Origin: Alphaproteobacteria bacterium
GTDB taxonomy: Bacteria; Pseudomonadota; Alphaproteobacteria; Micropepsales; Micropepsaceae
DNA: 42,811 nt
Direction: 5' to 3'
Assembly: GCA_017983635.1 (NCBI GenBank)
Contig: JAGOBA010000022.1
Span: 1-42,811 of the forward strand
Position 1 is the first letter of the stretch. Each line of letters starts with the position of its first letter. Positions 26,375 through 35,064 of this stretch are shown piece after piece. The position numbers and the translations under genes were made by a program. The notes below the pieces were generated by a model that did not search any database, was not told where the DNA came from, and was given only the letters and a program-made list of their open reading frames with translations.

Positions 26375-27662
26375 GCCCGTCAGCGCGGCCGACTTCGAGG
26401 CCGCGCTCGAGGCCTTAAACCTCGCGCCACCGTTCGCTGTCGCCGTCTCCGGCGGCGCCGACTCGATGGCGTTGATGCTCCTGACCGCACGCTGGTGCAA
26501 GCGCCGAGGCCTGCCGCCACCGCAAGCGTTCACCGTCGATCACGGCCTGCGCAAAGACTCGGATCGCGAGGCTCAAAAAGTCTCGCACTGGGCCCACATC
26601 CGCGGCGTGCCGCATCAGGCGCTCGTCTGGATCGGCCACAAGCCAGCGGAGAACATCCAAGCCCGCGCCCGAGAAGCCCGCTATCGTCTCCTCGGCGAGC
26701 GCATGCAGGCACTCGGTCTCAAGACACTGCTCACCGGCCATACGCGCGACGACCAGGCGGAGACCTTCCTGCTTCGCCTCGCGCGCGGCAGCGGCCTCGA
26801 CGGCCTCAGCGGCATGGCCCCTGTCGCACCGTTCCCGCTCGCCGGATTCGCTGAGCTGCATATCGCACGCCCGCTGCTCGCCTTCTCGCACAAGCAACTG
26901 ATGGGCACGCTGACACAGCTCGATCAACCCTGGATCGACGATCCGAGCAACGCCGACGACCGCTTCGCTCGCGTGCAAATTCGAAACGCGATGACGGCGC
27001 TCGAGAACGCCGGCCTCACCGGCGAACGCATCGCCGGTGCGACCACGCATTTGCGCCGCGCCCGCGAAGCCATCGAAGCCTCCGTGGCGCAACTCATCGC
27101 CGCAGCGGTCGAACTCTCCCCCTGGGGCTACGCGCTGGTCGCGGCCGACACGTTCGCGGCCGCCCCGCGCGAAGTATCGCTCCGCGCGCTCGCGAAGTTG
27201 ATCGAAGTTGTGGGCGGCGGTGAATACCCGCCGCGCTTCGAACAAACCGAAGCGGCGCTCGAGTGGCTGACGGCGCACACGGGCCCGAAAGGCCGCACGC
27301 TCGGCGGTTGTCGCCTCGCGCGGCGCGAGCAGCGCACGATCCTCATCGCCCGCGAAGAAGCCGCACTCGCCAAAGAAGACCCGATCGAACAGCTTGAGCC
27401 CGGCACGCGTCGCATCTGGGATCGCCGCTTCGAAATCGCCCTGTCGCAGAAGGCAAAAGCCCCGCTCGAAGTCCGCAGGCTCGGCCCCTCAGGCCTCAAA
27501 TCGGCGGGCAAGCTCGCCGCCCTGCCGCCCATCGAACCGCGCCGTATCGCCGCCGCGCTTCCTGCGGTCTGGCGCGAGGGCGCTTTGATTGCAACGCCGC
27601 TGCTTGCAGTCGATCACGCCAAAGCCCAGGTTTCCGCCCGTTTTCTGGGTCTCGCACGTTAA
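26286..27662 (+). CDS. tilS: tRNA(Ile)-lysidine synthetase
   Basis: TilS attaches lysine to C34 of tRNA-Ile(CAU) so that it reads AUA. The PP-loop motif AVSGGADSMAL and a following HGLR are clear, as are GHTRDDQAETFLLRLARGSGL and the C-terminal domain. The start is uncertain: between TTG 26286 and the PP-loop there is no ATG, GTG or TTG in frame, and TTG 26286 would overlap cpoB by 89 bases with an unconserved basic leader. Homologues normally begin 15-30 residues before SGG, which would be near a GTC codon at 26379. I list the nearest canonical start. With GTC the protein would be 427 aa. Confidence 0.9.
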   Translation: MARSEPNTRTPTKRSSTARPNARPRPSASRPVSAADFEAALEALNLAPPFAVAVSGGADSMALMLLTARWCKRRGLPPPQAFTVDHGLRKDSDREAQKVSHWAHIRGVPHQALVWIGHKPAENIQARAREARYRLLGERMQALGLKTLLTGHTRDDQAETFLLRLARGSGLDGLSGMAPVAPFPLAGFAELHIARPLLAFSHKQLMGTLTQLDQPWIDDPSNADDRFARVQIRNAMTALENAGLTGERIAGATTHLRRAREAIEASVAQLIAAAVELSPWGYALVAADTFAAAPREVSLRALAKLIEVVGGGEYPPRFEQTEAALEWLTAHTGPKGRTLGGCRLARREQRTILIAREEAALAKEDPIEQLEPGTRRIWDRRFEIALSQKAKAPLEVRRLGPSGLKSAGKLAALPPIEPRRIAAALPAVWREGALIATPLLAVDHAKAQVSARFLGLAR

Positions 27663-27805
27663 AGAAGCGTTGCGAAATTACCTGTGAACCAGCGCCTGCT
27701 ATCATTTGCGCTGGCGAAAGCCGCCCCTGACACTTATCTGAATAGACCCACTGCGTCGCCGACCAGCGGCCTCATCCTCAAACGACGGACTTGAGCCAGA
27801 CCCGA

Positions 27806-29734
27806 ATGAACGCGAACCCGAACAACCTGCGCAACATCGTCATTTGGATCGTTGTTGGCCTTTTGGTCCTGGCGCTCGTCAACATGCTGACGCCGCAAAC
27901 CCAGCGCGCGACGCCGACGGAAGTCCCCTATTCGGTCATCCTCGAAGACGCGCAGCAGGGCAAGGTCTCGGAAGTCGTGTTCCACGGCGACAAGCTGGTG
28001 GGCAAATACCGCGACACGAACAAGGAATTCACCTCGATCGGTCCGAAGGACAACGGCGAGCTGGCGGAGCAGTTCCGCGCCGCCAAAGTGCGCGTCTCCT
28101 TTATCGATGCCGACAGCGAGCAACCGACGCTGCTCTCGATCATCGTGAATTGGTTCCCGATGCTGCTCTTGGTCGGTGTCTGGATCTTCTTCATGCGCCA
28201 GATGCAGGGCGGCGGCGGCCGCGCCATGGGCTTCGGCAAAAGCCGCGCCAAGCTTCTGACCGAACGTCACGGCCGCGTGACGTTTGAAGACGTCGCCGGC
28301 ATCGACGAAGCCAAAGACGACCTGCAAGAAATCGTGGAATTCCTCCGCGACCCGCAAAAGTTCCAACGCCTCGGCGGCAAGATCCCGAAGGGCGCACTGC
28401 TCATCGGCCCGCCTGGCACCGGCAAGACGCTGCTCGCCCGCGCCATCGCCGGCGAAGCGAACGTGCCGTTCTTCACGATCTCGGGCTCCGACTTCGTCGA
28501 AATGTTCGTTGGCGTCGGCGCCAGCCGCGTGCGCGACATGTTCGAGCAGGCGAAGAAGAACGCGCCTTGCATCATCTTCATCGACGAAATCGACGCCGTC
28601 GGCCGCCATCGTGGCGCCGGCCTCGGCGGCGGCAACGACGAACGCGAGCAGACGCTGAACCAGCTGCTCGTCGAAATGGACGGCTTCGAAACGAACGAAG
28701 GGGTGATCCTGATCGCCGCGACCAACCGTCCGGACGTGCTCGATCCGGCGCTGCTGCGCCCCGGCCGCTTCGATCGCCAAATCAATGTGCCGAACCCCGA
28801 CATCGTCGGCCGCGAGAAGATTTTGAAGGTTCACATGAAGAAGGTGCCGCTGGCGCCGGACGTGAACCCAAACGTGATCGCGCGCGGCACGCCGGGATTC
28901 TCGGGCGCCGACCTCGCGAACCTGGTGAACGAGGCTGCCTTGCTCGCCGCGCGCCGCAACAAGCGTTTGGTCACGCAAAGCGAGTTCGACGAAGCCAAGG
29001 ACAAGGTCATGATGGGCGCTGAGCGCAAATCGATGGTCATGTCGGATGAGGAAAAACGTACCACCGCCTATCACGAAGCGGGCCACGCCCTCATTGCGCT
29101 GAACGTACCGGCGACCGACCCGATCCACAAAGCGACGATCATCCCCCGTGGCCGCGCGCTTGGTATGGTCATGCAGCTGCCGGAGGCCGACAAGTTGTCG
29201 TTCTCGCGCGAGCAGATGCATTCGCGCATGGCGATCATGATGGGCGGACGCGTCGCGGAAGAAATCATCTTCGGCCACGACAAGGTGACATCGGGCGCGT
29301 CGTCCGACATCGAACAGGCCACCCGCCTCTCGCGCGCGATGGTTACCCGCTGGGGCATGAGCGAGAAGCTCGGACCCTTGGCCTATTCCGCCGATCAGGA
29401 AGAAGTCTTCCTCGGGCACTCGGTTTCGCGCACGCAAAACGTCTCACCCGCGACGGCGGAAATCATCGACGAAGAAATTCGCCGCTTCGTCGACGAGGGT
29501 TATCAAAAAGCGCGCCAGATCCTGACCGATAAGCTCGAGGACCTGCACCGGATCGGCAAAGCGTTGCTCGAATACGAAACGCTGAGCGGCGACGAAATCA
29601 AAGCGCTCCTGCGCGGCGAAAAGATCATCCGCGAAACGCCGGACGATCCGAAAACGCCGACCGCACCAGCCTCGTCGGTGCCGACCGCCGGCCGCCCCCG
29701 CGACGGCGGCGGCTTCTCCCCGGAACCGGCCTAG
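27806..29734 (+). CDS. ftsH: ATP-dependent zinc metalloprotease FtsH
   Basis: 642 aa from ATG 27806; a TTG at 27791 is also possible. A membrane-anchored AAA+ protease that extracts and degrades membrane and regulatory proteins. Two N-terminal membrane helices flank a periplasmic domain ([15 protein letters not shown] and [21 protein letters not shown]). Walker A GPPGTGKT lies near residue 200, Walker [12 protein letters not shown] follows, and the zinc motif HEAGH is near 423. The C-terminus has the usual low-complexity Pro-rich tail. A strong terminator follows. Confidence 0.97.
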   Translation: MNANPNNLRNIVIWIVVGLLVLALVNMLTPQTQRATPTEVPYSVILEDAQQGKVSEVVFHGDKLVGKYRDTNKEFTSIGPKDNGELAEQFRAAKVRVSFIDADSEQPTLLSIIVNWFPMLLLVGVWIFFMRQMQGGGGRAMGFGKSRAKLLTERHGRVTFEDVAGIDEAKDDLQEIVEFLRDPQKFQRLGGKIPKGALLIGPPGTGKTLLARAIAGEANVPFFTISGSDFVEMFVGVGASRVRDMFEQAKKNAPCIIFIDEIDAVGRHRGAGLGGGNDEREQTLNQLLVEMDGFETNEGVILIAATNRPDVLDPALLRPGRFDRQINVPNPDIVGREKILKVHMKKVPLAPDVNPNVIARGTPGFSGADLANLVNEAALLAARRNKRLVTQSEFDEAKDKVMMGAERKSMVMSDEEKRTTAYHEAGHALIALNVPATDPIHKATIIPRGRALGMVMQLPEADKLSFSREQMHSRMAIMMGGRVAEEIIFGHDKVTSGASSDIEQATRLSRAMVTRWGMSEKLGPLAYSADQEEVFLGHSVSRTQNVSPATAEIIDEEIRRFVDEGYQKARQILTDKLEDLHRIGKALLEYETLSGDEIKALLRGEKIIRETPDDPKTPTAPASSVPTAGRPRDGGGFSPEPA

Positions 29735-29756
29735 AACAAAAATAGGTTGAACAACG

Positions 29757-29793
29757 GCCCCCGCGTTTTGCAACGCGGGGGCTTTGCTTTTTG
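29757..29793 (+). terminator. Rho-independent terminator after ftsH
   Basis: A perfect 11-base stem GCCCCCGCGTT / AACGCGGGGGC (29757-29767, 29772-29782) with a four-base loop, followed by TTTGCTTTTTG. It starts 23 bases after the ftsH stop. Confidence 0.9.
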
Positions 29794-29836
29794 CAATGCT
29801 TCTCGCAAATTGATCACCTCACCCACGGAGATCGTT

Positions 29837-30232
29837 ATGCGCCTCGCACACGCCCTGGCCGCCGCCATACTGCTCGCCGCCTCAACCACCGCATCCGCAT
29901 CGCCGCTGAATTGCCCCGCAGAACTCGCGGCAGACGACGGCGCGGGAGGCACCGAAGCCGTCCACAAGTTCCGCTACGTGTCGTTCTTCGACGGCGATCC
30001 GTCTGAGATGGCGGACCTCGCGCCGGAAGAGGGGCCAAATCCAAAGCTCCTGGAACAACGTTGGCAGCTCACGCGCACGGCGGGCCGCCCGATCGTAATG
30101 GTGTGCCGCTATCACGGTACCGATCGAACGCTTCGCCAAGAGGTCCCACCCGACGTGCAGGAATGCCGCCTCAACGGCTTCATCGACGCCACCGGCGAAA
30201 TCATCGGCTCCCCGACGCTGGAGTGCCGCTAA
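29837..30232 (+). CDS. Small secreted protein, STY0301-like
   Basis: 131 aa from ATG 29837 (ACGGAG six bases ahead). Signal peptide RLAHALAAAILLAASTTASA. The mature part, LNCPAEL, VSFFDGDPSEMADLAPEE, VMVCRYHGTDRTL and a late QECRLNGF, follows the pattern I recall for STY0301-family periplasmic proteins of unknown function, with cysteines placed for disulfides. The family name is tentative. It lies between the ftsH terminator and selO, 66 bases before the latter. Confidence 0.6.
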   Translation: MRLAHALAAAILLAASTTASASPLNCPAELAADDGAGGTEAVHKFRYVSFFDGDPSEMADLAPEEGPNPKLLEQRWQLTRTAGRPIVMVCRYHGTDRTLRQEVPPDVQECRLNGFIDATGEIIGSPTLECR

Positions 30233-30298
30233 GCCGCTTTATTGCTCGACGTCTCGGCGCGCGCGTCTATACCTCTCCACACCAAGGAAGGCGCCCGA

Positions 30299-31759
30299 AT
30301 GATCACGCTCGGCCTCGACAACACCTATCGTCGCTTGCCACCCCGCTTCTACGCGGAAGTCGAGCCGGCGCACGTCGCAGCCCCGCGCCTGATCGCGTTC
30401 AATCGCCCCCTCGCACGCGAGCTGGGCCTCGACGACGCCGTGGAGGCTAATGCCGCCGCACTCTTTTCCGGGACCACGCTCGCAGCCGACGCGCAGCCCA
30501 TCGCGCTCGCCTACGCCGGCCACCAGTTCGGCAACTTCGTACCGCAACTGGGCGACGGTCGCGCGCTCCTGCTGGGCGAACGCATCGACACCACCGGCGC
30601 CAGACGCGACATCCAACTTAAGGGCTCAGGCCCAACGCCATTCTCCAGACGCGGCGACGGCCGCGCCGCGTTGGGCCCCGTGCTCCGCGAATATATCGTC
30701 AGCGAAGCGATGCATGCGCTCGGGATCCCCACCACGCGCTCGCTCGCAGCGGTGGCGACGGGCGAGACCGTGCGCCGCGAAGAAATGCTCCCCGGCGCCG
30801 TGCTCACCCGCATCGCCGCCAGCCACATCCGCATCGGTACGTTTCAGTATTTCGCGGCGCGACAAGACCGCGAAGCGCGGAAGCAGCTCGCCGATTACGT
30901 GATCGATCGGCACTACCCGGAACTCGCCCGCGCGCCAAATCGCTATCTCGCCCTCATCGAAGCGGTGGCCGCACGCCAGGCATTGCTCGTTGCGCGCTGG
31001 ATGCACGTCGGCTTCATCCACGGCGTCATGAACACCGACAACATGACGGTCTCGGGCGAGACGATTGACTACGGCCCCTGCGCCTTCCTCGACGCCTACG
31101 ACCCCGCCAAGGTGTTCAGCTCGATCGACCACGGCGGCCGCTACGCCTTCGCCAATCAACCGGCGATCGCGCAGTGGAACCTCGCCCGCTTCGCCGAAAC
31201 GCTGCTCGACCTGATCGACAGCGACACGACCGCCGCCATCGCGGCCGCAACCCCCGTGATCGAAGCCTTCGCCCAAAGCTTCGAACAACACTGGCTCCAC
31301 GGCATGCGCGCAAAGTTAGGCCTCAGCAACGAGGAGCCAGGCGACGCCTCGCTCATCCAAGAACTCCTCAACGCCATGCATGAAGGCAACGCCGACTACA
31401 CGCTAACCTTCCGCCGCCTCTGCGATGCAGCCCTTGACGCCCGCGCCGACGAAGACGTCCGTGCACTCTTCGCCAACCCAACCACCTTCGACACCTGGGC
31501 CGCAAACTGGCGCCCCCGCCTAACCCGCGACGCGCAAATCCCAACCAACCGCGCCCAAGCCATGCGCGGCACAAATCCCACCATCATCCCGCGCAACCAC
31601 CGCATCGAACAAGCCATCACCGCCGCAGAGCAGGGCGACTTCAGCGCTTTCGAGCGCCTAACTACAGCACTCGCTCATCCCTTCAAAGACAACACCACCG
31701 ATCTAACCCTTCCGCCGAAACCGGACGAGCGCGTAGCGCAAACGTTCTGCGGAACGTGA
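30299..31759 (+). CDS. selO: Protein adenylyltransferase SelO (YdiU/UPF0061)
   Basis: 486 aa from ATG 30299, preceded by CAAGGAAG. SelO is a pseudokinase-fold enzyme that AMPylates proteins and is linked to oxidative stress. Conserved blocks seen: YAGHQFGNFVPQLGDGRALLLGE, LKGSGPTPFSRRGDGRAALGPVLRE, HVGFIHGVMNTDNM with DYGPCAFLDAYDP, and the C-terminal QTFCGT, where the family has its near-terminal Cys (Sec in animals). Full length. It is apparently monocistronic. Confidence 0.95.
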   Translation: MITLGLDNTYRRLPPRFYAEVEPAHVAAPRLIAFNRPLARELGLDDAVEANAAALFSGTTLAADAQPIALAYAGHQFGNFVPQLGDGRALLLGERIDTTGARRDIQLKGSGPTPFSRRGDGRAALGPVLREYIVSEAMHALGIPTTRSLAAVATGETVRREEMLPGAVLTRIAASHIRIGTFQYFAARQDREARKQLADYVIDRHYPELARAPNRYLALIEAVAARQALLVARWMHVGFIHGVMNTDNMTVSGETIDYGPCAFLDAYDPAKVFSSIDHGGRYAFANQPAIAQWNLARFAETLLDLIDSDTTAAIAAATPVIEAFAQSFEQHWLHGMRAKLGLSNEEPGDASLIQELLNAMHEGNADYTLTFRRLCDAALDARADEDVRALFANPTTFDTWAANWRPRLTRDAQIPTNRAQAMRGTNPTIIPRNHRIEQAITAAEQGDFSAFERLTTALAHPFKDNTTDLTLPPKPDERVAQTFCGT

Positions 31760-31789
31760 GAGCGCATGGAAACTCGCTCCCCCTGGGAC

Positions 31790-31809
31790 GGCCGGCATCC
31801 TTGCCGGCC
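31790..31809. repeat. Short GC hairpin after selO
   Basis: GGCCGGC (31790-31796) and GCCGGCC (31803-31809) with a six-base loop, 30 bases after selO. No T-run follows. Such GGACGGCCGGCATCCTTGCC hairpins recur in alphaproteobacterial intergenic DNA. It may act as a weak terminator. Confidence 0.4.
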
Positions 31810-31874
31810 CTTGCCGCCGCTAAGCCGCACCGACGTCAGCAAGGCAAGCAAACGCCATTAGAGTTGGTGCATAA

Positions 31875-32075
31875 AGGCCTTCTCAAGAGGATCGTCATGG
31901 CCCGAAACACGACACCCGCGAATGCGCCGCGCACAAAGCCGATCTCGTGGCGCGGATCGGAGCCTTCTCTGAAACCGCGCGCAAAGACTATGACACTAGC
32001 CCGGTGACGAAAGAAGAATGGGACCGCTCAATTGGTGACGGCGCCAACCGAACTGCTCCCTCACGACGGAGATAG
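31875..32075 (+). other. Possible gene remnant without a start
   Basis: In the 356-base gap between selO and the minus-strand gene ending at 32116, one frame is open from 31875 to a TAG at 32073-32075 and reads like real protein (AAHKADLVARIGAFSETARKD then SPVTKEEWDRSIGDGAN). It has no ATG; a GTG at 31947 is the only start and has no good ribosome site. The composition is coding-like but the 5' part is missing, so I read it as a decayed fragment of an unknown gene. Confidence 0.3.
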
Positions 32076-32115
32076 CCCCTTCCCTTCAAGAGCACGAGAT
32101 GTCGCGCCCCGCCAC

Positions 32116-33375
32116 TCACGCCTCAAACAGCGCCGCGATCTCCGGCACCGCATCATAGCGACATTCCTCTGCCATCCACGCGGGGACACTGCCCGAAGCG
32201 ACGAGCTTCGCTACGACCTTCTCGCGGCAATGCGTACAGGGGCCATCCTCGTAAAGTTTGAGCAGGGCGCCATTGCTCTCGGCCGCAGGCACCGGGGTGT
32301 GGTCAAGCACATCTAGGATTGAAGAGCCCAGGTCGTGAAGTGAAAACTCATCCTCGCTCGCTATCGCAAGCAGCTTCTCAATGACTGCGAAATCACCCTG
32401 CTGCCAGTCGCTCCTCAATAGGAGGACGCCATTTGCCACACGTTTTCCTTCCGCCATGAACTCAATTGCTAGCTTGCGAACCTCTGGATGTCTGATCCGG
32501 CTAGCTGCTCTGGCTGCAGCGCGCGCCAAACGCTCATTCTCAGCACGAGCAAAGGCGACAAGGCTCGTCACTGGTCCAGGAAAATCTCGTCGCCAGAAAA
32601 ATTGGCGGAGGAATCGCAGGATCAGCTTCTCGTCCGTGGCTGCTAGCAGTTCATCCGCCGCCCACTCGACATCCTCATCGCTAGCATCCTGTATCCATGT
32701 GTAAGGGACGTGTTCGTTGCGTGCGAAGCGCTCCTTGACCATCGCACGGTCCAGGACGGGTTCTTCCTTCGCAACCGGCTGCTCGGCGCCTTCCGTCATG
32801 CGCATCAGTCGATCCAGTTTACTGTCGCGCCCACGAGCGTCCCTCACTTTTGCTCGTGCAATATCTTCGCCATCCCGCTCGACAAGCTCATCCAGCAGTG
32901 ATCGAAAGGCCCACGAATCGTCACTCACTTTTGCCGCGAAGCTACGGAAGCAGAATTCGAGTCCTTCAATCCCCTGCAGTTTGACAAGAGCGTCCATGCA
33001 GTATCGTGTGAGGGTGTCAAAATCGACAGAGTGCAGCAGTCTCCGAAGCATGTTGCGGTCCAGGCCGGGATCACTTGAAGCGAGCTCGCAAAGAATCCGA
33101 AACGTTTGCATCTGATCGTGCGGATTCCTTGCCGCATCTCCGAACGCCAGCAGCAGCTCATCCCAAAACAAACGGCCTTCGCCGATTTCTTTGATCAGAT
33201 TGCAGAGATAAGGCGCGCGGGAGACTTCGCATTGCTGGTCGTAGACAAGATTTGTCTTGCACGCCTGCATGAGCTGAACACGGAACTCGGGGTCGTTCCG
33301 ATTTTGCCTCAGCAAAATCATCGCGCGCCCCAACCCCTTCTTCAGCGCAGCGGCGAATTTGGCATCCGGCGTCAT
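32116..33375 (-). CDS. Helical-repeat orphan protein, unknown
   Basis: 419 aa from ATG 33375 (AAAGGT upstream); the frame stays open for 140 codons more, but that part is the shadow of the GFA gene. Not recognised. It is almost entirely helical, with repeated units such as QTFRILCELASSDPGLDRNML, CMDALVKLQGIEGLEFCFRSF and ARAAARAASRIRHPEVRKLAIEF that look like HEAT/ARM-type scaffolding. A CTHC pair at residues 380-383 and C405 near the end might bind metal. No signal or membrane helix, so cytoplasmic. Base composition is visibly less GC-rich than the neighbours and rare codons are more frequent, which points to horizontal acquisition. It could be a lone component of a larger system elsewhere. 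Confidence 0.7.
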   Translation of the reverse strand: MTPDAKFAAALKKGLGRAMILLRQNRNDPEFRVQLMQACKTNLVYDQQCEVSRAPYLCNLIKEIGEGRLFWDELLLAFGDAARNPHDQMQTFRILCELASSDPGLDRNMLRRLLHSVDFDTLTRYCMDALVKLQGIEGLEFCFRSFAAKVSDDSWAFRSLLDELVERDGEDIARAKVRDARGRDSKLDRLMRMTEGAEQPVAKEEPVLDRAMVKERFARNEHVPYTWIQDASDEDVEWAADELLAATDEKLILRFLRQFFWRRDFPGPVTSLVAFARAENERLARAAARAASRIRHPEVRKLAIEFMAEGKRVANGVLLLRSDWQQGDFAVIEKLLAIASEDEFSLHDLGSSILDVLDHTPVPAAESNGALLKLYEDGPCTHCREKVVAKLVASGSVPAWMAEECRYDAVPEIAALFEA

Positions 33376-33470
33376 TTGACCTTTGTAAGAGTTGGGGTCA
33401 GAACACGATTGCCCTTCTATCGTACGATCCAATCCGCCGGTCAAACACGAAACAAACGCTGCACGCCCCC

Positions 33471-33875
33471 TCACCCCATCGGCGGATACCGCTCGAACAT
33501 CGGCAGCTCGTGCGCACGTTCCATCCAGCGGATGCGCTCGGCGACTTGGATGTGCACCTGTGCCGGGACCGCGTCGGGATCGTCGTATGTCGCGCTCTGG
33601 ATATCGATGATCCCGGGCAGCACCTGCGCGTTCGTGTAGAAGAGCCCGGTCCCGCAATCGCCGCAAAACTGCCGCCGCCCGTGCGCCGAGGATGCGTAGG
33701 TCTTCGGCGCTCCCTTCGTCACCTTCACCGCCTCGGCCGGATACATCGTCCAGCCGACCATCGGCGCCCCGGCGCAGCGCCGGCAATCGCTGCAATGACA
33801 GAGCGCATGCGTCTGCGCCGCGCCCTCCGCCTCATACCGGATCGCCCCACAATGACAGCCGCCCGTGATCGTCAT
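33471..33875 (-). CDS. GFA family zinc-binding protein
   Basis: 134 aa. The three cysteine groups of the GFA fold are present: GGCHCG near residues 5-10, CHCSDCRR near 26-33 and FCGDCG near 70-75. The C-terminal segment VHIQVAERIRWMERAHELPMF is typical of the common GFA subgroup. A zinc protein of uncertain reaction. The ATG at 33875 has an excellent AGGAGGAAA site. It precedes the helical-repeat orphan by 95 bases on the same strand, but no functional link is evident. Confidence 0.9.
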   Translation of the reverse strand: MTITGGCHCGAIRYEAEGAAQTHALCHCSDCRRCAGAPMVGWTMYPAEAVKVTKGAPKTYASSAHGRRQFCGDCGTGLFYTNAQVLPGIIDIQSATYDDPDAVPAQVHIQVAERIRWMERAHELPMFERYPPMG

Positions 33876-33898
33876 GTCGTTTCCTCCTCAAATCCATG

Positions 33899-33953
33899 AT
33901 TGACTTAGATTCTCGAATGTTCTATCTTTGTTCCAAGAAGAACTCAAGTCAAT
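33899..33953. promoter_or_regulatory. Inverted repeat upstream of GFA gene
   Basis: ATTGACTT (33899-33906) and AAGTCAAT (33946-33953) are perfect complements 39 bases apart, lying 24-78 bases upstream of the GFA start in AT-rich DNA. They could be paired operator half-sites or a promoter-region hairpin. No regulator is assigned. Confidence 0.3.
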
Positions 33954-34004
33954 GATCGACGACCCATTGAACGTCAGCTTGGTTCTGACAACCAGGCGCC
34001 GCCC

Positions 34005-34142
34005 CCCTCCCGTGCAGCCGCTTCGCGGCGCACGTACTCCCCCAAGCGATGCTCGGGGGAGACAGGCAACACAGTTGTCTCCCCCAACTTGTTGGGGGAG
34101 TGGGTGCGCAACGAAGTTGCTGCACCCGAGGGGGGCAGCTCA
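34005..34142. repeat. Palindromic repeat cluster before folP
   Basis: A set of nested hairpins: CTCCCCCAA.../...CGGGGGAG around 34037-34061, CTCCCCCAACTTGTTGGGGGAG at 34079-34100, and outer arms GCCCCCCTC...GTGCAGC (34011 onward) and GCTGCACCCGAGGGGGGC (34119-34137). This is the common alphaproteobacterial intergenic element based on CCCCCAA/TTGGGGG. It ends about 25 bases before folP and so occupies its leader. Confidence 0.75.
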
Positions 34143-34163
34143 AGCGTCCGTGGGTAGTGCGCC

Positions 34164-34970
34164 ATGAGCCCCCACATCTTCGGCATCGTCAACGCGACCG
34201 CGGACTCGTTCTCCGACGGCGGCAAATTCTTGGCGCCTGAGGCGGCAATCGCGCACGCGCTGAAACTCGCCACCGACGGCGCCGACGTGATCGATCTCGG
34301 CGCCGCCGCGTCGAACCCCGATGCCGCGCACGTGCCCCCCGATCTTGAGATCGCGCGCCTCGCGCCCATCGTCGAAGCGTTGCGCGGCCGCGTCGCGCTC
34401 TCAATCGACACCTTCGCGCCGGAGACGCAGCGTTGGGCGCTCAAACAAAACGTCGCCTGGCTGAACGACATCCAAGGCTTCCCCGACGCGTCGCTCTACG
34501 ACGCAATCGCGCAGTCACCCGCGCGTCTGGTCGTCATGCACAACGTGGCGCCGCGGGGCAGGGCGGAGCGCATCGCGACCGATCCGGCTACAATCTTCGA
34601 TCGCCTATTCCGCTTCTTCGATGAGCGCCTGACCGCGCTCGAACGCGCCGGCATCGCGCGCGAGCGCCTCGTCGTCGACCCTGGCATGGGCTTCTTTCTG
34701 GGCACCGATCCGGAAGTCTCGCTCACCGTTCTGCGCCGGCTCGGCGAATTGAAAGCGCGTTACGGCTTGCCGCTCCTAATCTCGCTCAGCCGCAAGTCGT
34801 TCATCCGCAAACTCGCAAATGCCGAAGTCGCCGAATCAGGTCCCGCGACGCTTGCCGCCGAGCTCTTCGCCGCCGCCCAAGGCGCGGACTTCGTCCGCAC
34901 CCACGATGTAGCCGCCCTGAAGCGAGCGCTGACGGTCTGGGAAGCGCTGAATTCCGCCAGAAATCGTTAA
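34164..34970 (+). CDS. folP: Dihydropteroate synthase, Sul1/Sul2-like
   Basis: 268 aa. It condenses p-aminobenzoate with dihydropterin pyrophosphate in folate synthesis, the target of sulfonamides. Active-site elements are present: NATADSFSDGG, SIDTF, WLNDIQGFPD, DPGMGFFLGT, SLSRKSF and VRTHD. The pterin-loop motif, usually DIGGESTRPGA, is DLGAAASNPDA here. This, DPGMGFFL, LNDIQGFPD and SRKSF, plus AAELFAAAQGADFVRTH, are the forms I recall from the plasmid-borne resistance enzymes Sul1 and Sul2, which are of the same length. It lies directly upstream of glmM, and mobile sul2 is typically followed by a glmM fragment. So this may be a chromosomal relative of the sul lineage. Sulfonamide insensitivity is not shown by the sequence. 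If it is the only DHPS it is essential. Confidence 0.92.
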   Translation: MSPHIFGIVNATADSFSDGGKFLAPEAAIAHALKLATDGADVIDLGAAASNPDAAHVPPDLEIARLAPIVEALRGRVALSIDTFAPETQRWALKQNVAWLNDIQGFPDASLYDAIAQSPARLVVMHNVAPRGRAERIATDPATIFDRLFRFFDERLTALERAGIARERLVVDPGMGFFLGTDPEVSLTVLRRLGELKARYGLPLLISLSRKSFIRKLANAEVAESGPATLAAELFAAAQGADFVRTHDVAALKRALTVWEALNSARNR

Positions 34971-35064
34971 CAAGAGCCCGGCCAGCCGGTAGCGCCTGGC
35001 GGCAAACTTCAGGATTTCGTGCTATCCCTGACGCTAACAAGAACACGCCGATTTGTGGGGTTAA

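Noticed and set aside
27734..29437. 567-codon open frame opposite ftsH
   Set aside because: Antisense shadow of the unmistakable ftsH; composition rich in His, Arg and Asp with no family features.
33376..33795. 140-codon N-terminal extension of the helical-repeat orphan
   Set aside because: It runs through the GFA gene in another frame, is Arg-rich without structure, and a good start with ribosome site exists at 33375.
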